The notes under the pieces: model-generated
What the model was told of the DNA's origin: nothing
Seen by the model: the letters and a program-made list of their open reading frames with translations, nothing else
Database searches by the model: none
NCBI RefSeq assembly: GCF_963576545.1
Contig: NC_083637.1
Span: 21,769,507 to 21,833,506, forward strand
Length of the DNA: 64,000 nucleotides
Source of the DNA: Limanda limanda
Lineage: Eukaryota; Chordata; Actinopteri; Pleuronectiformes; Pleuronectidae
Reading direction: 5' to 3'
Translations under genes and position numbers: made by a program
Shown here: in pieces, positions 30,180 to 42,505 of the stretch
Numbering within the stretch: position 1 is the stretch's first letter
Layout of the letters: each line of letters opens with the position of its first letter

Positions 30180-30540
30180 GTTTCCATGATGTTACCTCGG
30201 CGTTCGCCAGTGAAGACAAGGTGGGTCTATCGGCGTTTGCGGACCTTAAGGGGGATTTGGAGAACAAAGGAGAGAGCCGCGGGGGGGCTCGCGCCGCTGC
30301 GCGGACCGATCGCGACGTGTGATCTAATTAGCATATGAATCGGAGTCCAGCCGCTGGCTAGAACCTCTCTCTACTCACCATTGGAGGAAACCACAGACCC
30401 TTGAAACTAATGTCACTCGTGATTGGCTGGTAGAAGTGTTGCTATTGGTCACCTTATGGGTCATTGCAGTGCACACGTGGGGTCACAGCATTCCGCACGT
30501 GGGGTAAGCCCCTCCCACACAATATTTATAATAAAAATGT
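30180..30540. promoter_or_regulatory. CpG-rich, promoter-like segment with CCAAT and CACGTG motifs
   Basis: The first half (to about 30310) is unusually CpG-rich (GCCGCGG, CGCGCCGCTGCGCGG, CGATCGCGACG). The second half has, on the minus strand, two CCAAT boxes (ACCAATAGC and GCCAATCAC) and two CACGTG E-boxes near 30474-30502. The layout resembles a promoter firing leftward, with a possible first exon ending before GTAACA near 30198. No coding sequence was identified to go with it. Confidence 0.35.
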
Positions 30541-30689
30541 ATATATTAATATTTATTATTATTTATAAGTAAGCCTTTACCAAAAGCACTGCAGTTAATT
30601 AAAACTAAACATTCATGTGATGCTTGATGTTATAGGTGAACATATTGTACAGGGAACAAATGTGAACAAGGTATATATGGAGTGAAAGC

Positions 30690-30695
30690 TTTATT
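30690..30695 (-). terminator. AATAAA polyadenylation signal
   Basis: AATAAA on the minus strand, about 230 nt after the stop codon of the unit at 30.7-31.7 kb. Confidence 0.55.
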
Positions 30696-30924
30696 TACAT
30701 ACAGCAAAAATATTGTACAAAATCTCAGGTGAGGCTTGAAATGTTTCTCTGCAGCCTCTGGGTCATAACTTCTTTGTGGGACTGTCTGAATCTTCTCCAG
30801 TGTGTGGACGTCTGTGGTGTGTAGCTGTGAGATCCAGTGTAGCTTCCAGTCTTATATGAAGTGTGGGACACAGGTCAGTGTGCTCCTGGCTGTGGAAGGA
30901 TGGATCCATGTCATCTGTCCCGCT

Positions 30925-31087
30925 TCAATCAGCTGTAAACACATTCAGTAAAATTAGCACAGTTCAATGACAACATACACCTTTACATGTAACTGGAAAA
31001 TTATTTAATGAATATAACCTTACCCTCTTTCTTCTCCGACAACTCCTCAATGCTGATGTAAGGTCTGGTCGGATCATACTGGCTCAT
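30925..31087 (-). CDS. Candidate small protein, 23 codons across two exons
   Basis: The ATG at 31087-31085 opens a frame starting MSQYDPTRPYISIEEL. It crosses the GTAAGG donor after 31024 in phase 1, resumes at 30932 and stops at TGA 30927-30925, giving 23 residues. The frame is also open upstream through all of exon 3 (adding LPVHDVQRHT). It continues into the last 12 codons of exon 2, so this could be the C-terminus of a longer protein whose start I could not resolve. The acidic-lysine end (EELSEKKEAD) and the clean phase across the intron favour real coding. No family was recognised. Confidence 0.35.
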
Positions 31088-31740
31088 AGTGTGTCTTTGT
31101 ACGTCATGGACAGGCAGCTGGAAAACACCACATGTAACATGACTTTATTATTAATAAACGGAAATAGCCGCGCTGCATCACCGTTGGAAGATCCACAGCA
31201 AAAAAACACCAAAACAATTCATAAACAGTTACTTACATTCAATGGCTTAATTTTCTGCACTTTAAATCCGGACTTTCAGCGTCTCAGCCTAACGCCTCTT
31301 TGTTTGTGTGTGTGGGGGGGGGGGCTGAGGCTGTGAAAACATACAGAAAAAAGTCACGTTGATGAAAAAACTTAACGAGAACAAACTGTTACATCTAAGT
31401 AATTCATACATATTTACACATGCACTAGATCTGCTCCAGCACTCGATGCTGTATTCGTATTTTAGCAACTTTCTCGCTATCCCAAAGAGTGGCGGACATG
31501 CTTTCAGATGTACCAGTTAGCTTAGTGGTTAGCATGGCGTCTCTAGCTCACCGTAACTCAGGGACTGTGCATCCGTCTTCTCCGCCTCGACTCGTCCACA
31601 CCGGGCCCGCGGCTCTGCTTCCCACGCACTCATCTTCTCCTCCAGGGAACAGCGTCGTGTCAACTTCAGCAAGTTATTTACCCCGAGAACAGAGTCACTC
31701 GTACGGGACAAGCTAAACACGACCCGCTTCCTGTCTGCGG

Positions 31741-31830
31741 GACACTCGACGCTGCTGCACGGCGTTTACGAGGCTCTGATTGGACGAGTCCATCAGCTGA
31801 TGACGCGAGCGGGTGACGTGAGCAGCGGTT
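31741..31830 (-). promoter_or_regulatory. Probable promoter of the compact minus-strand unit
   Basis: An inverted CCAAT box (ATTGG at 31779-31783 on the plus strand) and two TGACG motifs (31801-31805 and TGACGTGA at 31814-31821) lie in CpG-rich DNA immediately upstream of exon 1. This looks like a housekeeping-type, TATA-less promoter. Transcription start not determined. Confidence 0.4.
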
Positions 31831-31894
31831 ACTTCGTGGGATAAGTATTTGACTGAGGCCAGGTTTATTTTTTGTGGTGTTTAGTAAATTTACA

Positions 31895-31980
31895 CACATG
31901 ATTCACTCATGCTGTTCTGTGTTCGTAACCTTATAGTTGAATGCACTTATTGTAAGTCGCTTTGGATAAAAGTGTTGACT
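31895..31980 (-). repeat. Teleost LINE/SINE tail-like repeat, fragment 1
   Basis: TTATTGTAAGTCGCTTTGGATAAAA and the flanking TTGAATGCAC/GGTTACGAA-like sequence are the reverse complement of the repeat at 63128. The TTATCCAAAGCGACTTACAATAAG box is a very widespread motif of teleost retroelement tails. Family assignment is from general familiarity. Confidence 0.7.
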
Positions 31981-33719
31981 GTTTTAATGGAATACTGAGA
32001 AAGTTTAATAACAACAATTAGACAATTGAAGTTCAAATTATGAAGGAATTTAAGCTCTATATTGTGTCTCCTTTATATTTAAAATAATAATCAAACTGAG
32101 TGGAGATGTATGTTGTATCCAAACAGCCGGCTGCTGTGTTTTGTCACTGTGCAGTCCATGGGGGATTAAATATTACACTGAAAAAATAAATCATTAAATC
32201 AATGAATGTTTCATAGCAATTTTGAAAGTAGTGGTGAAAAGGTACCATTTATAATTCATGGAACAGCTTAGTTTGCCATTGACATGTGAATTTGATGCCA
32301 GTATTTTGGGAGGACAGATATTTTTATGGAAAGCCAGTAGAAGTTTGGAGCTTACAGGACACAGATGATCATACCCAGCATCATTTATTTGCTGGTAGAG
32401 GTGTGGTTTACACTTCCTCTGTGCATTTAACCAGCACAATTGAAAAAGTGACTGTAATCATGCCACTCTATACAGTTGTTGAGATTTAGGATTGTTTTGG
32501 ATGACAATAAAAATTTGAAATAAAGTGCATTGTTTCATTTCTTTTGACTGCATTGACCTTTGTTCGTGGTATACAATATAATTCATTATAGCACACTTAC
32601 TTACTTAAGAACAATTTAAAATTTCAGGTTTAATATTTATTTTAAGCCTGGTTTACTCAGCCAGATAGTTTGTTGGTGCCTCTTACACATTGGTGTTATC
32701 TGCTCTCAGGGAAACTGATTTGCATTTGTGAAGCTCAGAGCATTGTCATTTGCATGTGAAAGCGTCCTCTAGGAGTTGGAGCAGGGGGGGTCAAATCTCA
32801 ACAGCTCACAGGCTTGACAACTGCAGGAACCCTGAGCGTTTCCTTTGCTGCCTGCAGATACGTGTGAAAGTCGTTAACCGAAGGATGTGCCAACACTTCT
32901 CTGCGACACAGATTGACACAAACGCTTCTTTTCATGCAGTGGAGCTCATGTGAGAATACAGCTGGAAAATGTCTGGAAAATCACAGCAACAGAGAGGACT
33001 TATTGATTATGTTTCTAACACATGACATATTTGAAACTGAAAGAATACGAATATCTCAAGATGAAACCGAGCTACTATACAGAAGACACAGCCGATGTCA
33101 ACCTGTTTCCCAAATGTCCAGTACCACATTTTAGTGTTAATGTCCGAAAACAGCTTGTGTTTGAATATAACTATTAAAAGTCCACACACATCAAAAGGCC
33201 TAATATGACTAATTCATTTCAATTGTGTGTATAACTGCTGAACTCCTACTACCAGCACAAACTAAATAACAGAATGCACCATGAAACTCATTAAGGGATT
33301 CACATCAGCAGCTGTTAATCCACTTTCTATTATGGTGTAATTTATAAATGGAGCATTAGGAGCTTATCCAGATGTCTTTGCCGCCGTTTGCACTCTAAAT
33401 GGCAAACGCATCCAAACAAAGCTGACAGCTCGAGTGTGAATCCTGTGGCAGATCCCTGACCGTTTTTCAAACAAGCTTACACTGAGTGTAAAAAAATCTA
33501 AACGCACCCTTTAAGAAATTGTTTGGTTTACTACATACATAAACAATTACGAATACAAATATCAAAAAAACAAAAAGTTCAAATTGTTTATCAGGGCAGA
33601 AGTTGAGTGCATAAGATTATATGAGGGCAAATGCTTAATGGAGCAAATAATTATGGGTTTTTGGTCCTCGATGTCAGATGAAAAGACGCAGCTATTTATA
33701 TGGCTAGTCCGTTGTGATA
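31981..33719. other. Non-coding DNA, no gene recognised
   Basis: AT-rich. The open frames are short and unrelated to any domain I know. Confidence 0.6.
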
Positions 33720-34187
33720 TTAAAGGGATAGTTCACCAAAAAATTTAAATTCCCTCATTATCTTCTCACCACTATAAAAAGTCCACTTCCGAAGGTGCGA
33801 TGCTAGCGGAAGTAGCGGTGCAAACTCCAAGCATGCCCTTGGGTGTGTGTTCGGTTTTCTGGCGTGTCCATGAGAACGTGAAGGCGCCTCCGAGGAGGAT
33901 ATCAGAGGACATTTAGGTTTAAAACATGGTGTAAATGATGCCGTTCCGAGCCAAATATGAATGTCGGAGCTTGCAGACACTTGGATCACACCAAACGAAC
34001 AGTATGGAGGCAAGTTATGTTTTTTTTCATTATGTCTGAAGAAGGGGTCACCTTGGCTGCAACACTGTTTACAACCTGATACTCCTCAAGTGTCTTGTGG
34101 ACTCAAAGACTTCAACCACCCCTCCATCTTCATAGTGCTGAGTAAATAATGAGTGCATTTACATTTTTCAGTGAACTATCCCTTTGA
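33720..34187. mobile_element. TTAA-flanked Kolobok/T2-like MITE, 460 bp
   Basis: The element spans 33724-34183. Its left end AGGGATAGTTCACC is mirrored by GTGAACTATCCCT at the right end. It is preceded by TTAA (33720-33723) and followed by TTGA (34184-34187), a TTAA with one change. AGGRR ends and TTAA duplications are the hallmark of Kolobok/T2 elements. piggyBac also uses TTAA but has different ends. No transposase is encoded. Confidence 0.8.
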
Positions 34188-36682
34188 AGACTAATTAAGT
34201 CAGAAATTCCTAATAAGGCTGCAGCAGTACCATTGTTCAACATACTGATCTAGATAGAAAGCACAATAGCAACCAGCCAAAGCTGCAGTAATAAAGCAGC
34301 CAAACCTGGTTAATGTTCAAACGGTCCCATGCAGTGATGAAGAACCCAGATATGAGATCGACTGTCGCCCAGCTCAGACTGCAGCAGGACTCTGAGAGGT
34401 ATTTGACACATTATGAGACACGTCAGCGACCACAGCTGCGATGTTTCCCCTCCATGACCTCATGAGCTCTGGACCTGGGAGATTTGCCAAACTGGGACTA
34501 AGCGGATGAGAGAGATGCACTGAAAGTATCTGACAGGGAGCGAGGGAGAGTGGGAGGGTAAGATAAGACCTGTGAGAGGAGGCAGATACAAAGTAAAGAG
34601 ATGGAAAAGAGAGGATGGATCGACAGAGAAGACCCTCCTCAACGTGCATTCTTGCCCCTTACAACACATTTCACATGTTTCTAAAGATCCAAAGCAAAAT
34701 ACTGCAAAGATACTTTACTTGACATCTGAGTATGCATCCTACAGACGGATGAGAACTAATATCTAACTCTAAAATGCAGGAGAATAGAAAAGCTCAAAAT
34801 GCTGCTGTACCCTGCCTTCTGGAGACGTTCACTCTCTTCAAGATGTTTTTTGTGCTTTTTGGTTATGATGGTCATCATGAAAGATGAAGAAGAAACAGGT
34901 TCCACCAGGTATCTTTAAATGAGTTTTGGATTATGACTCTAAACAGAAGCAGAACTGTGACTTCTTAAAATGTATAAGCAAGGCAGACACTGCAAACAGC
35001 AATCCAACGAATTAAATGTATCTTGGAAATTAAATATTTGTCCAATTTGTCACACAATATGTCTGTTGACCATGGAAATCTGTTGACCATAGAAATCAAA
35101 ATTTTGGTCTTTCAACATAACATATATATCCCAAACACTGAAGAACACTGACAACATGCGCAAAACAAGAATTTGTTTTTTTTTATGAAAATTAACTTAA
35201 TTTGCAATTTACTTTGATATTTAAAAAGTAAAAAACTCCTTGACAGCTAAAGGTTAACATACTGACACGGTCGAGACACAAAATATAAAACACAACAAGA
35301 ACAGACAGTCAAGCAGTGATGTATTAAAGAGGGGAATAGAAAGCAGAAATCCGAACCACACCTCGAGAGTTGGCAAACTCACGAATGCATGACTGTTACA
35401 TAGAGCAGAAACTGCTGCAGGAAATTAGATTATCTCTGTTTAGTTTGTATAGGTTTTCAAAATAATGTGCAAGAAAGAAGAGGAGATCCATTTCTCAAAA
35501 AGTGGAAATAACGTCTGGCAGCTGTGGCCTGTTCAGCAAAAAGCTCTTCACATGAACCAGCGCTGGAACAATTGACATTTAGAAAACAGTAATGTGTGAC
35601 TACAAAGACTTGGAAGGTGTAGAAAGTGATAGTCCTAATTTTCTGGGTAGAGGAAAGGTGACTTCTTGTTGTTTTTTTCTCCATTAAAAGGAATAGGAAA
35701 GTGGTCTCATACCTTCAGACGGACACACAGATGGACAGATAGATTGAGTGCTGTCACTCTTGTCTTATAGCGTATAAAATACATTATATATAATACAGTA
35801 GGAAGTCTGGCCAGAGGCTGGTTGTAAGCGTAGCACTGACCATGTACATTTTGAGTCCTTGAAAAAACCCATAAGGAGAGTGGAGGTGGAGGCTATCGCT
35901 TGGCAGCCCAAAACTTTCCACTTCAGTCAACACTACATTGCAGATTTTTTTCATTTTCTTTCCCATCTACTATGAGTGTAACGGCATAAATAATACTCTA
36001 GACAGAAATATGCTACTGATGCAATGAGCAGGTGTTTAAAAAGCTTGAGCAAGAGCTGAAATGGTGCGTGTTGATGCAAAAGTCTAACCTCCCGAGGGAC
36101 TGTTTGAGTTAATGATGTCTCGACAACTAGGACAAAAACAGACACAAACATGTTGTTACTTTCTGCATCCAAGTCTGCTGAGGCCTGCAGCAGCTCACCA
36201 GGAAAGCTCTCAGCCATGTTAAGTGTCTGGGGTGAAGAAATCGGTCACAATTAGAAGCACACATGAAGTTGGTTCAAATAAAAATTTTTAACCAATTGTG
36301 TGTTATTTGAAGTTCGTAATACCACAGTCGAAAGCAAAAGTTAGGCAAAGTGAGTGAAGTCAAAACCTGAAATCAAAGCTTCAAGAATAAAGTCCACTTT
36401 ACATCCTGAAGGATGAAGCCTATTCATTATCCTTGAAGATGCTGTATGCTCTGTAATTCAACATATCTCACATACTGAAAAATATAATCAAAAAGATGAG
36501 ACTCAACTTTAGCAAACACCTGCAATCTTTCTTTTTCAGCAAGTAAACAACCAAATAGATTGTTTGGATATAACTGAGGCAGGCGTCCCATACCTTCCGC
36601 ACAATGGTAAATAATACTGCCACTTAAAGCAACCAGAGACAATTGTGACAATGTGTTTTTCTTTAATCATGGTAATAATAAA
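34188..36682. other. Non-coding DNA, no gene recognised
   Basis: No domain-bearing or splice-bounded open frame was found. Confidence 0.6.
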
Positions 36683-37610
36683 CGTGTGCTTAGGCCTGTC
36701 ACGATAACACATTTTTCTGTGCGATTAATTGCCCCAGAAATTATTGCGATAAGCGATAATATTGCCGTTTTGACACCATTTTCAACTTATATAATGATAA
36801 TGGCATAATAATGCAAGTACACCCTTTCGAAGATCAATAAACTTTTATTTTTAAAGAACACTGGAACTGGACATCTGAAAGACATTTAAGAAAGACTTTT
36901 TTATTGCCAAATATATGAACTGTTTAAAGTAGATTATAAATATAAATAAATACAAAAACTTTTTAACTTAAAACTATGAATAATATATGAACTGTTAACA
37001 AAAGTTTACACTATACTTAAATAAATAAAAATAAATACAAAACAGACACACTCGGACTCGTGACTCTGACTCGTGACTGGTGCCTGAGCCAATTGAGACC
37101 CCGTGTCTCCGCGGAGACCACCGTGTCTCCGCGGCTGGGGCTGTCGCAGGCAGGCTTCCGCCCGCCTTCGTCCCCCCGAACGCTTTTGTGAAACCTTTTT
37201 TGCCGTGGTCTCCGTTCATCCTGCCCCGAGCCTTTCCAAGCCGACCCGGAGCCGTCGCAGCGCACCACGGAGGAAATGCGCCCGGCGGGGGCCAGCCAGC
37301 GCTTGGGAGAGGGCTCGCGAGGAGATCCTCCCACACCTGCACGGGAGCCCTGACGCACGCGGGGCGCGGGCAGCGCGGAGACAAGAGTCTGTCCACCGGC
37401 AGCCGCGGCCGACTGCCGGATGGGATCTGCATCGATCTCATTTTTAGCCTTATGCGAGCGGAGTTGACGGAAATCCGTCATAGCGACGGAAAACTTTAAT
37501 CCCTGAATTTATTGCAGCCGGCAAAAAATATTTAAAAAAAATTATCGCTCATTTTAATTTATCGCGCAATTAATTGATTTATTGCATATCGCGACAGGCC
37601 TACGTGTGCT
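36683..37610. mobile_element. Non-autonomous hAT transposon, copy 2 (912 bp plus TSDs)
   Basis: The element spans 36691-37602, in the same orientation as copy 1 and with the same ends. It is flanked by its own 8-bp duplication, CGTGTGCT (36683-36690 and 37603-37610), so it inserted independently. Differences from copy 1 include an 11-bp gain near the CGTGACT repeat, a 24-bp loss around 37118, a 1-bp loss and a 1-bp gain in the core, and a 13-bp AT gain near 37530. These balance to the same length. The near-identity suggests recent activity. Confidence 0.93.
37040..37500. other. CpG-rich core of hAT copy 2
   Basis: The same GC-rich block as in copy 1. A compensating 1-bp loss and gain relative to copy 1 throws a middle segment of the long minus-strand frame into another register, so the frame is not conserved as protein. 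Confidence 0.7.
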
Positions 37611-40600
37611 AAATATCATAGAATGGTCACTTAATTAGTTATAGGACCAAAAACTATTTGGTAAAGAGCACGACTTATTTTCAAGTACTTCCTTAACGTC
37701 AGAGGAACGTAGGGTTGTGGAATGGTCATTGACAAAGGAAACAAAATGGGAAATGAACAGCGCTCCATTCGTCTCATTCTTCTGCAAATGGATAATAGGT
37801 CACATGATTTACTACGTCACCTGAATTCCGCCTTTACTCCCATCGTAATTACGAGTCGTTTGAGGTCATACAATAATATGTAACCATAATTGTGGATCGT
37901 TATAAGCTGACTTTTGGGGTCTGTTTCATGATAAGGGTTAGGAGAGGCTTCTGTTACTTTTAAATCTTTTCTTGTGTACACAGCCCAAATTACAAACCAG
38001 CTTCCCTATTTTGAGATACAGTAGACCTTGGAACTTACCAGCTTCCTTACAAAAGGACATGTTAAATGCCCCTCTACATTTGCTATGAACCATTTTCAGG
38101 GAGGAAACCTCAAGTGGTGCATATGTTTTCATTATGATGTCCCTACGGTCCCCATAACACAGGAGCCTCTGCCGTCTCTGGATGTGGTTCAATTACTACC
38201 TAGTACGTTTGGTGTATTCACACTGGGTAATTCTCTTGCGGCCTCTACATGTGTGTTCCTGGTCACAGCGGTCTGCAGTTTGAGATTGAGCTGTGCCTCC
38301 GTACTGTACTAGTGGCTACACAGAGCAGCAGGCGATCTGCCCTTGACAGCCATCTATGTCATCCGCACAAACACCAACTGTGTCAACACCAGGGAGCCCA
38401 GCTCACTGTAGGAGACCATGAGGGCTATTGATAGCATGTGATGTGTGTTATTGCTGAGGGTGCTACGCCTGCATTCCACTGTTATTGGCTACCGGGAATT
38501 TTGAGATTGGCCCAGAATAGCACGTCAAAATATTCCAAATTTACCTCTAAAACAATTATTAGAGAACAACCTTCCCAACCATGAATGTGAGGGTTTGTAG
38601 GAGATGTCAACCTAGTCTGAAACCACCGGACACATTGGTTTGTAATAAGTAGAAAGGTAAAAAGCTGATACGTTACGTAACAGCAGGTACAATTAGAAGT
38701 GTTCTACCTCTGGGAATTGTGCGAGAGGTTGTAGAACACCTGAATTGTGAAAAACCCCAGATACAGACGTTGTGGAAACACGTTTCTGTCCGGGTTGACT
38801 GAATAAAAAGGAAATTAAAACTACCTGCTGAATCTGCCAGGAATGTTTTCTTAGTGGAGAAAGAAAAATGAAATGCCCTTCAGTTCTCTGGTGTGCGATG
38901 ACAATGAGAATAGTGAGAGGCTTGCTGACAGAAAGTCTGCATTCTTCCACAGCTCAGACCTGTCTAGCCATATAAAAAGCAGTAAGAACCCTGCAGATCA
39001 CTCAGCTCATCTGTGAAGGCCTGGAAGAGAAATCCAGCGATTAATCTTAGTGACAACATTCTACTCAAATCTCAGCTTTAGGTTTCTATCTCAGGAGTGT
39101 TGCCCATTTCCTACCGAGAGAACTGTCTTTCATTTTGAGAGCATTATGTCTTTACTTCACCTACAGATTTAGTTAATGCTTTCCCTCAAATCCTGGCCCT
39201 CTCTATCAAATAGCCAATGCTCTGCTGCTGCTGCAGTCAGATCGTGGAATGAAGAAATCATGCCCTTTTAATGGAAGACTATACTTTTGAATGAAGAAAG
39301 GAAATTAAACCTATATGAGAAAAGGTTCTGGTTTCCTGTAACCATTACAGCATCAAAACTGTGCTTGATCAAGTATGAATGGAGCCTTGATTTCAGATGC
39401 TTTTCAATTAAAAACGTTGAGCTTGTGGCTGAGGATCAGGGGGTATTGGACTGTCCAATTATCAAATGGTTTGATGGTTCAGTCTCTATTTCCCCCTGTC
39501 CTACAAGTCTCCTTGTACCGTGGATCACAGCATGTTTTAACTCGCACAAAGGTCAAGGGCAGTGTCATTACCAGAGCAATGGGACCCACCAAAATGAACT
39601 GCACCTGAAGTCATCAACTAAGTTGAACACTGGACTTGACACAGTGATAACTTTTACTTTGGGCGAGATGCAGAGAGACAAGGAAAACCAGCACAGTTAC
39701 ATAACAACCTTGTTTTGCTGACCGCTGCGGTGGCCTCGGTGAATTGACTCAGTGGATGTGACTTCTCCAGTCAAATAACACGTCCCCCTTTAGCCTCATC
39801 ACGTTAGCCTAACCAGGGGCAGCACTTCAAGGTCTTTGACTTTTGGCTTGATATGTAACCTTATAATACATAAGCCCAAAGACAAAATAAGAGTTGACTA
39901 TGCTTATTTGGACACAGCTACTAAACTATCCCGACATTTCATTACTGTGATTCTGTCAAACAGGTTAAGTGAGACAACGTGAGAGCTGCCGTGTCCAGTC
40001 CTTTCATCCTCCGATGGCTGGGTGTTTGGAGATTCACTTAACCCAGCGTTATTAGGTGGATAATAGCTGGTCCTTTCAGTGCTGCTGAGCTGATTTGTGC
40101 CTTTGGAACTGAATTAGTAGAAGTTGGTTATTTGAGATGGCCGAGACCCGGGGGAAGGCAGAGATAGGAAGGCCAAGTTAACATGAGAGGTCAAACTGTA
40201 AGCAGAGACGCAAAATAAATTAGTCGAGCCTGAAGAACACGCTGGCATGTGTTAGAATCTGTTTTACATCAGCGTCAGAGCAGATGGCCGACTGTGCTCA
40301 TTGAGCTGGAAACATCTGCAGATGACATTTTGTAAAATGTTGGTCAGGTGTGAAAATTAACCTATTTATCCAAATAATCACACATGGAACCAGTAGCATC
40401 GCACACACAGAAGTGACAGAACCCTGTATTTAATGTTTAATATTTAATGTTTAATGTTTAATGTTTAAATATTACGCTTTTGATTCAGTTTGATTAATTA
40501 AATTTTGTTAACAGAAAACTGATCTGGAGAAGACTTGATGCAAAATATTCTCTAATTTAATCAGATTCAATAATTTGATTCATTTGTTTTCAATCATAAA

Positions 40601-42505
40601 TATCTCTTCCTGAGTTGAGTTGTGGCATTTGAGTTTATTAGAATGAACTGCGTGCCAGGTCAAATTCGTTCAAACTAGATTTTTGGGGAAAGTGACGGCC
40701 CTTATCCATTACACAAAAACAAAATTAGCAGTGTACACCTCATATTACAAACAATCTCATTTAACAAGGGGAATCCCACCCATTAAAACCACACAAAACC
40801 ATTTACAGCACTACAACATGTATCCAGATATATTTCCAGTGTAACTGTTGGGTGTTCTCAAACATGAATCCAATGTTTGAGGGGGGTTGATGACGCTTCT
40901 AACACACGAAAATACGCAAAAGAAAACAAATATCCCTCTATGCTTACATTCAACTTCAGAGTTACCAATCAACCTAACCTGCAGGACTAAGGGAGAGCAA
41001 GTAAACTCCAAACAGAAAGGCCAACCCCTTTTGTAAGAGTTTACAGCTTCATTTGATCCCCTATTTACAGACATTCATATCACAAGACAAGACAAGCATT
41101 CAACAGTCAAGAAAGATATTAATTGTTCTATTGAGATGACTCACTTTCCCTCAGGTGGATCTGTGTTCATTTCTGGCAGCAGGCCGCTCTCTAGAAAGCC
41201 TTTCTTGACATATCAACCAGACAGCTGAATTAACAGGGCCGCTGAAGGATTAGTTCAGGCAGAGTACGTGACATAACTAGCCTAGACACAGCCCCATTAA
41301 AAACTTACTTTTGTTTTCATTTCTAATAACAACTTAAAAAATGTGATACACTATTAAGCCCAACAGGCACACTCCTCTTTGGGGAGGTTATCGGTCAGGC
41401 TGAGCCGTACAGCAGCGTCTCTGGAGCTGTGACAGAGTCAGAGTCCCTAAATAAAGATATGTCAGAGAAAAAGAGAAAGTAAGATAATACTTAAACTGTT
41501 TGAATGGATTTTGGTCAATCCAAACAACTGAAAAAGGCTAATGTGAGACTAATGTTTCTTTAAATGTGAACCATTGTTTTCCAACCCACAAACTGGCAGG
41601 TCTGACCAGCATTTGGTGCTCATGGCAAAGTTTCTCTCTGAGAGTACAGTTTAAGTTCAATCTCGGGAATCATAAAGTTTGAATGAGGAGAATTGCTTGC
41701 TGAAAAATCACAGTTAACAATTCTCATGACTCTTTATAAGAAATAATAAGTAACTATCACGTAAATCTGTGGCTAGAATAACCAGGCATATCTGCACACA
41801 GATACGCTTAGCTTGTCATTTCTTCCAAAGCATTGGGTCAGAATCTTTTTTCGCAAACCCGACATCATCCCTAAAAGTTTAACCAAACCATTTAAAAACC
41901 TAACAATCACAACCACTGTTGTAACTGCAGCACGGACTCTAACCTTTGCCAAGCAATAACATAGCATTAACCTTGTCAAAAAATATGGCCTTACTCGATT
42001 TATGGGATAGTTAGTTAGAAAGTGATTGATGATAATCCATTTCAGATCTCAGATGAGCTTCATATACAGAAAACATGATCATTGGGTCAGTCTTCTCATG
42101 GGAAAAGTCCAATTCATGCTTCTGCCTCCCTACGCAGAGACCTGAGTTGTACTCTGACGTGCACCTCCCCAAAAATGTAACAAGGCGTCGAGGTGACCAG
42201 ACCGCAAGAGGTGTGATTGGTCTGATTGGTAGTCTTCCATTTCTGACAGATTCACCACCATTTTTTAATTGAGCCGAAGGAACAAACGCGGACAAGGTAT
42301 TTTTTTTCTTAGTCGTATTTCCTTCAGAAAAAGTAATTGCTATTAACAGCTATCAGCATCCAACACATTCCGCTTAGCAACGATCACCATTGTTCTGAAG
42401 TAAACAGAGATGCCAGAGAATTTGTAAATAAGTGAACCAGAAACCAGATGAATCTCAACACCATCATAGAAACTCTACATGTTTATATACTATAATGTAA
42501 GTCTA
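37611..42505. other. Non-coding DNA, no gene recognised
   Basis: It includes a short TTTAATG tandem repeat at about 40430-40470. The 144-codon frame at 39287-39721 has no recognisable domain and no flanking splice sites of note. A dispersed-repeat-like segment may lie at about 42060-42290, judged only by familiarity. Confidence 0.55.

Larger units (their letters stand above)
30675..31740 (-). other. Compact spliced minus-strand transcription unit, unidentified
   Basis: The inferred exons are: exon 1, starting somewhere near 31740-31640 and ending at 31552 (donor GTGAGC); exon 2, ending at 31237 (donor GTAAGT, start uncertain); exon 3, 31117-31024 (TTTTCCAG acceptor, GTAAGG donor); exon 4, from 30932 (TGTTTACAG acceptor) to polyadenylation just past an AATAAA at 30695-30690. 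The upstream DNA is CpG-rich with an inverted CCAAT box, so a real gene is likely. The product is uncertain. Exon 1 has an ATG at 31633 opening 27 codons (starting MSAWEAEPRA), but this frame did not join cleanly to exon 2. Exons 2-4 share an open frame ending EELSEKKEAD before the stop. I do not recognise the protein. Confidence 0.5.

Noticed and set aside
31513..31535. tRNA-like A box (TAGCTTAGTGG) suggesting a tRNA or SINE head
   Set aside because: No B box at the proper distance and no cloverleaf. Probably a chance match beside exon 1 of the compact unit.
31489..31716. 75-codon plus-strand frame in the CpG-rich region at 31.5 kb
   Set aside because: Splice, CCAAT and polyadenylation signals all support the opposite strand. 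This frame is a GC-rich shadow.
39287..39721. 144-codon plus-strand frame
   Set aside because: No recognisable domain, no signal peptide, no good exon borders and low complexity in places. Judged a chance frame.
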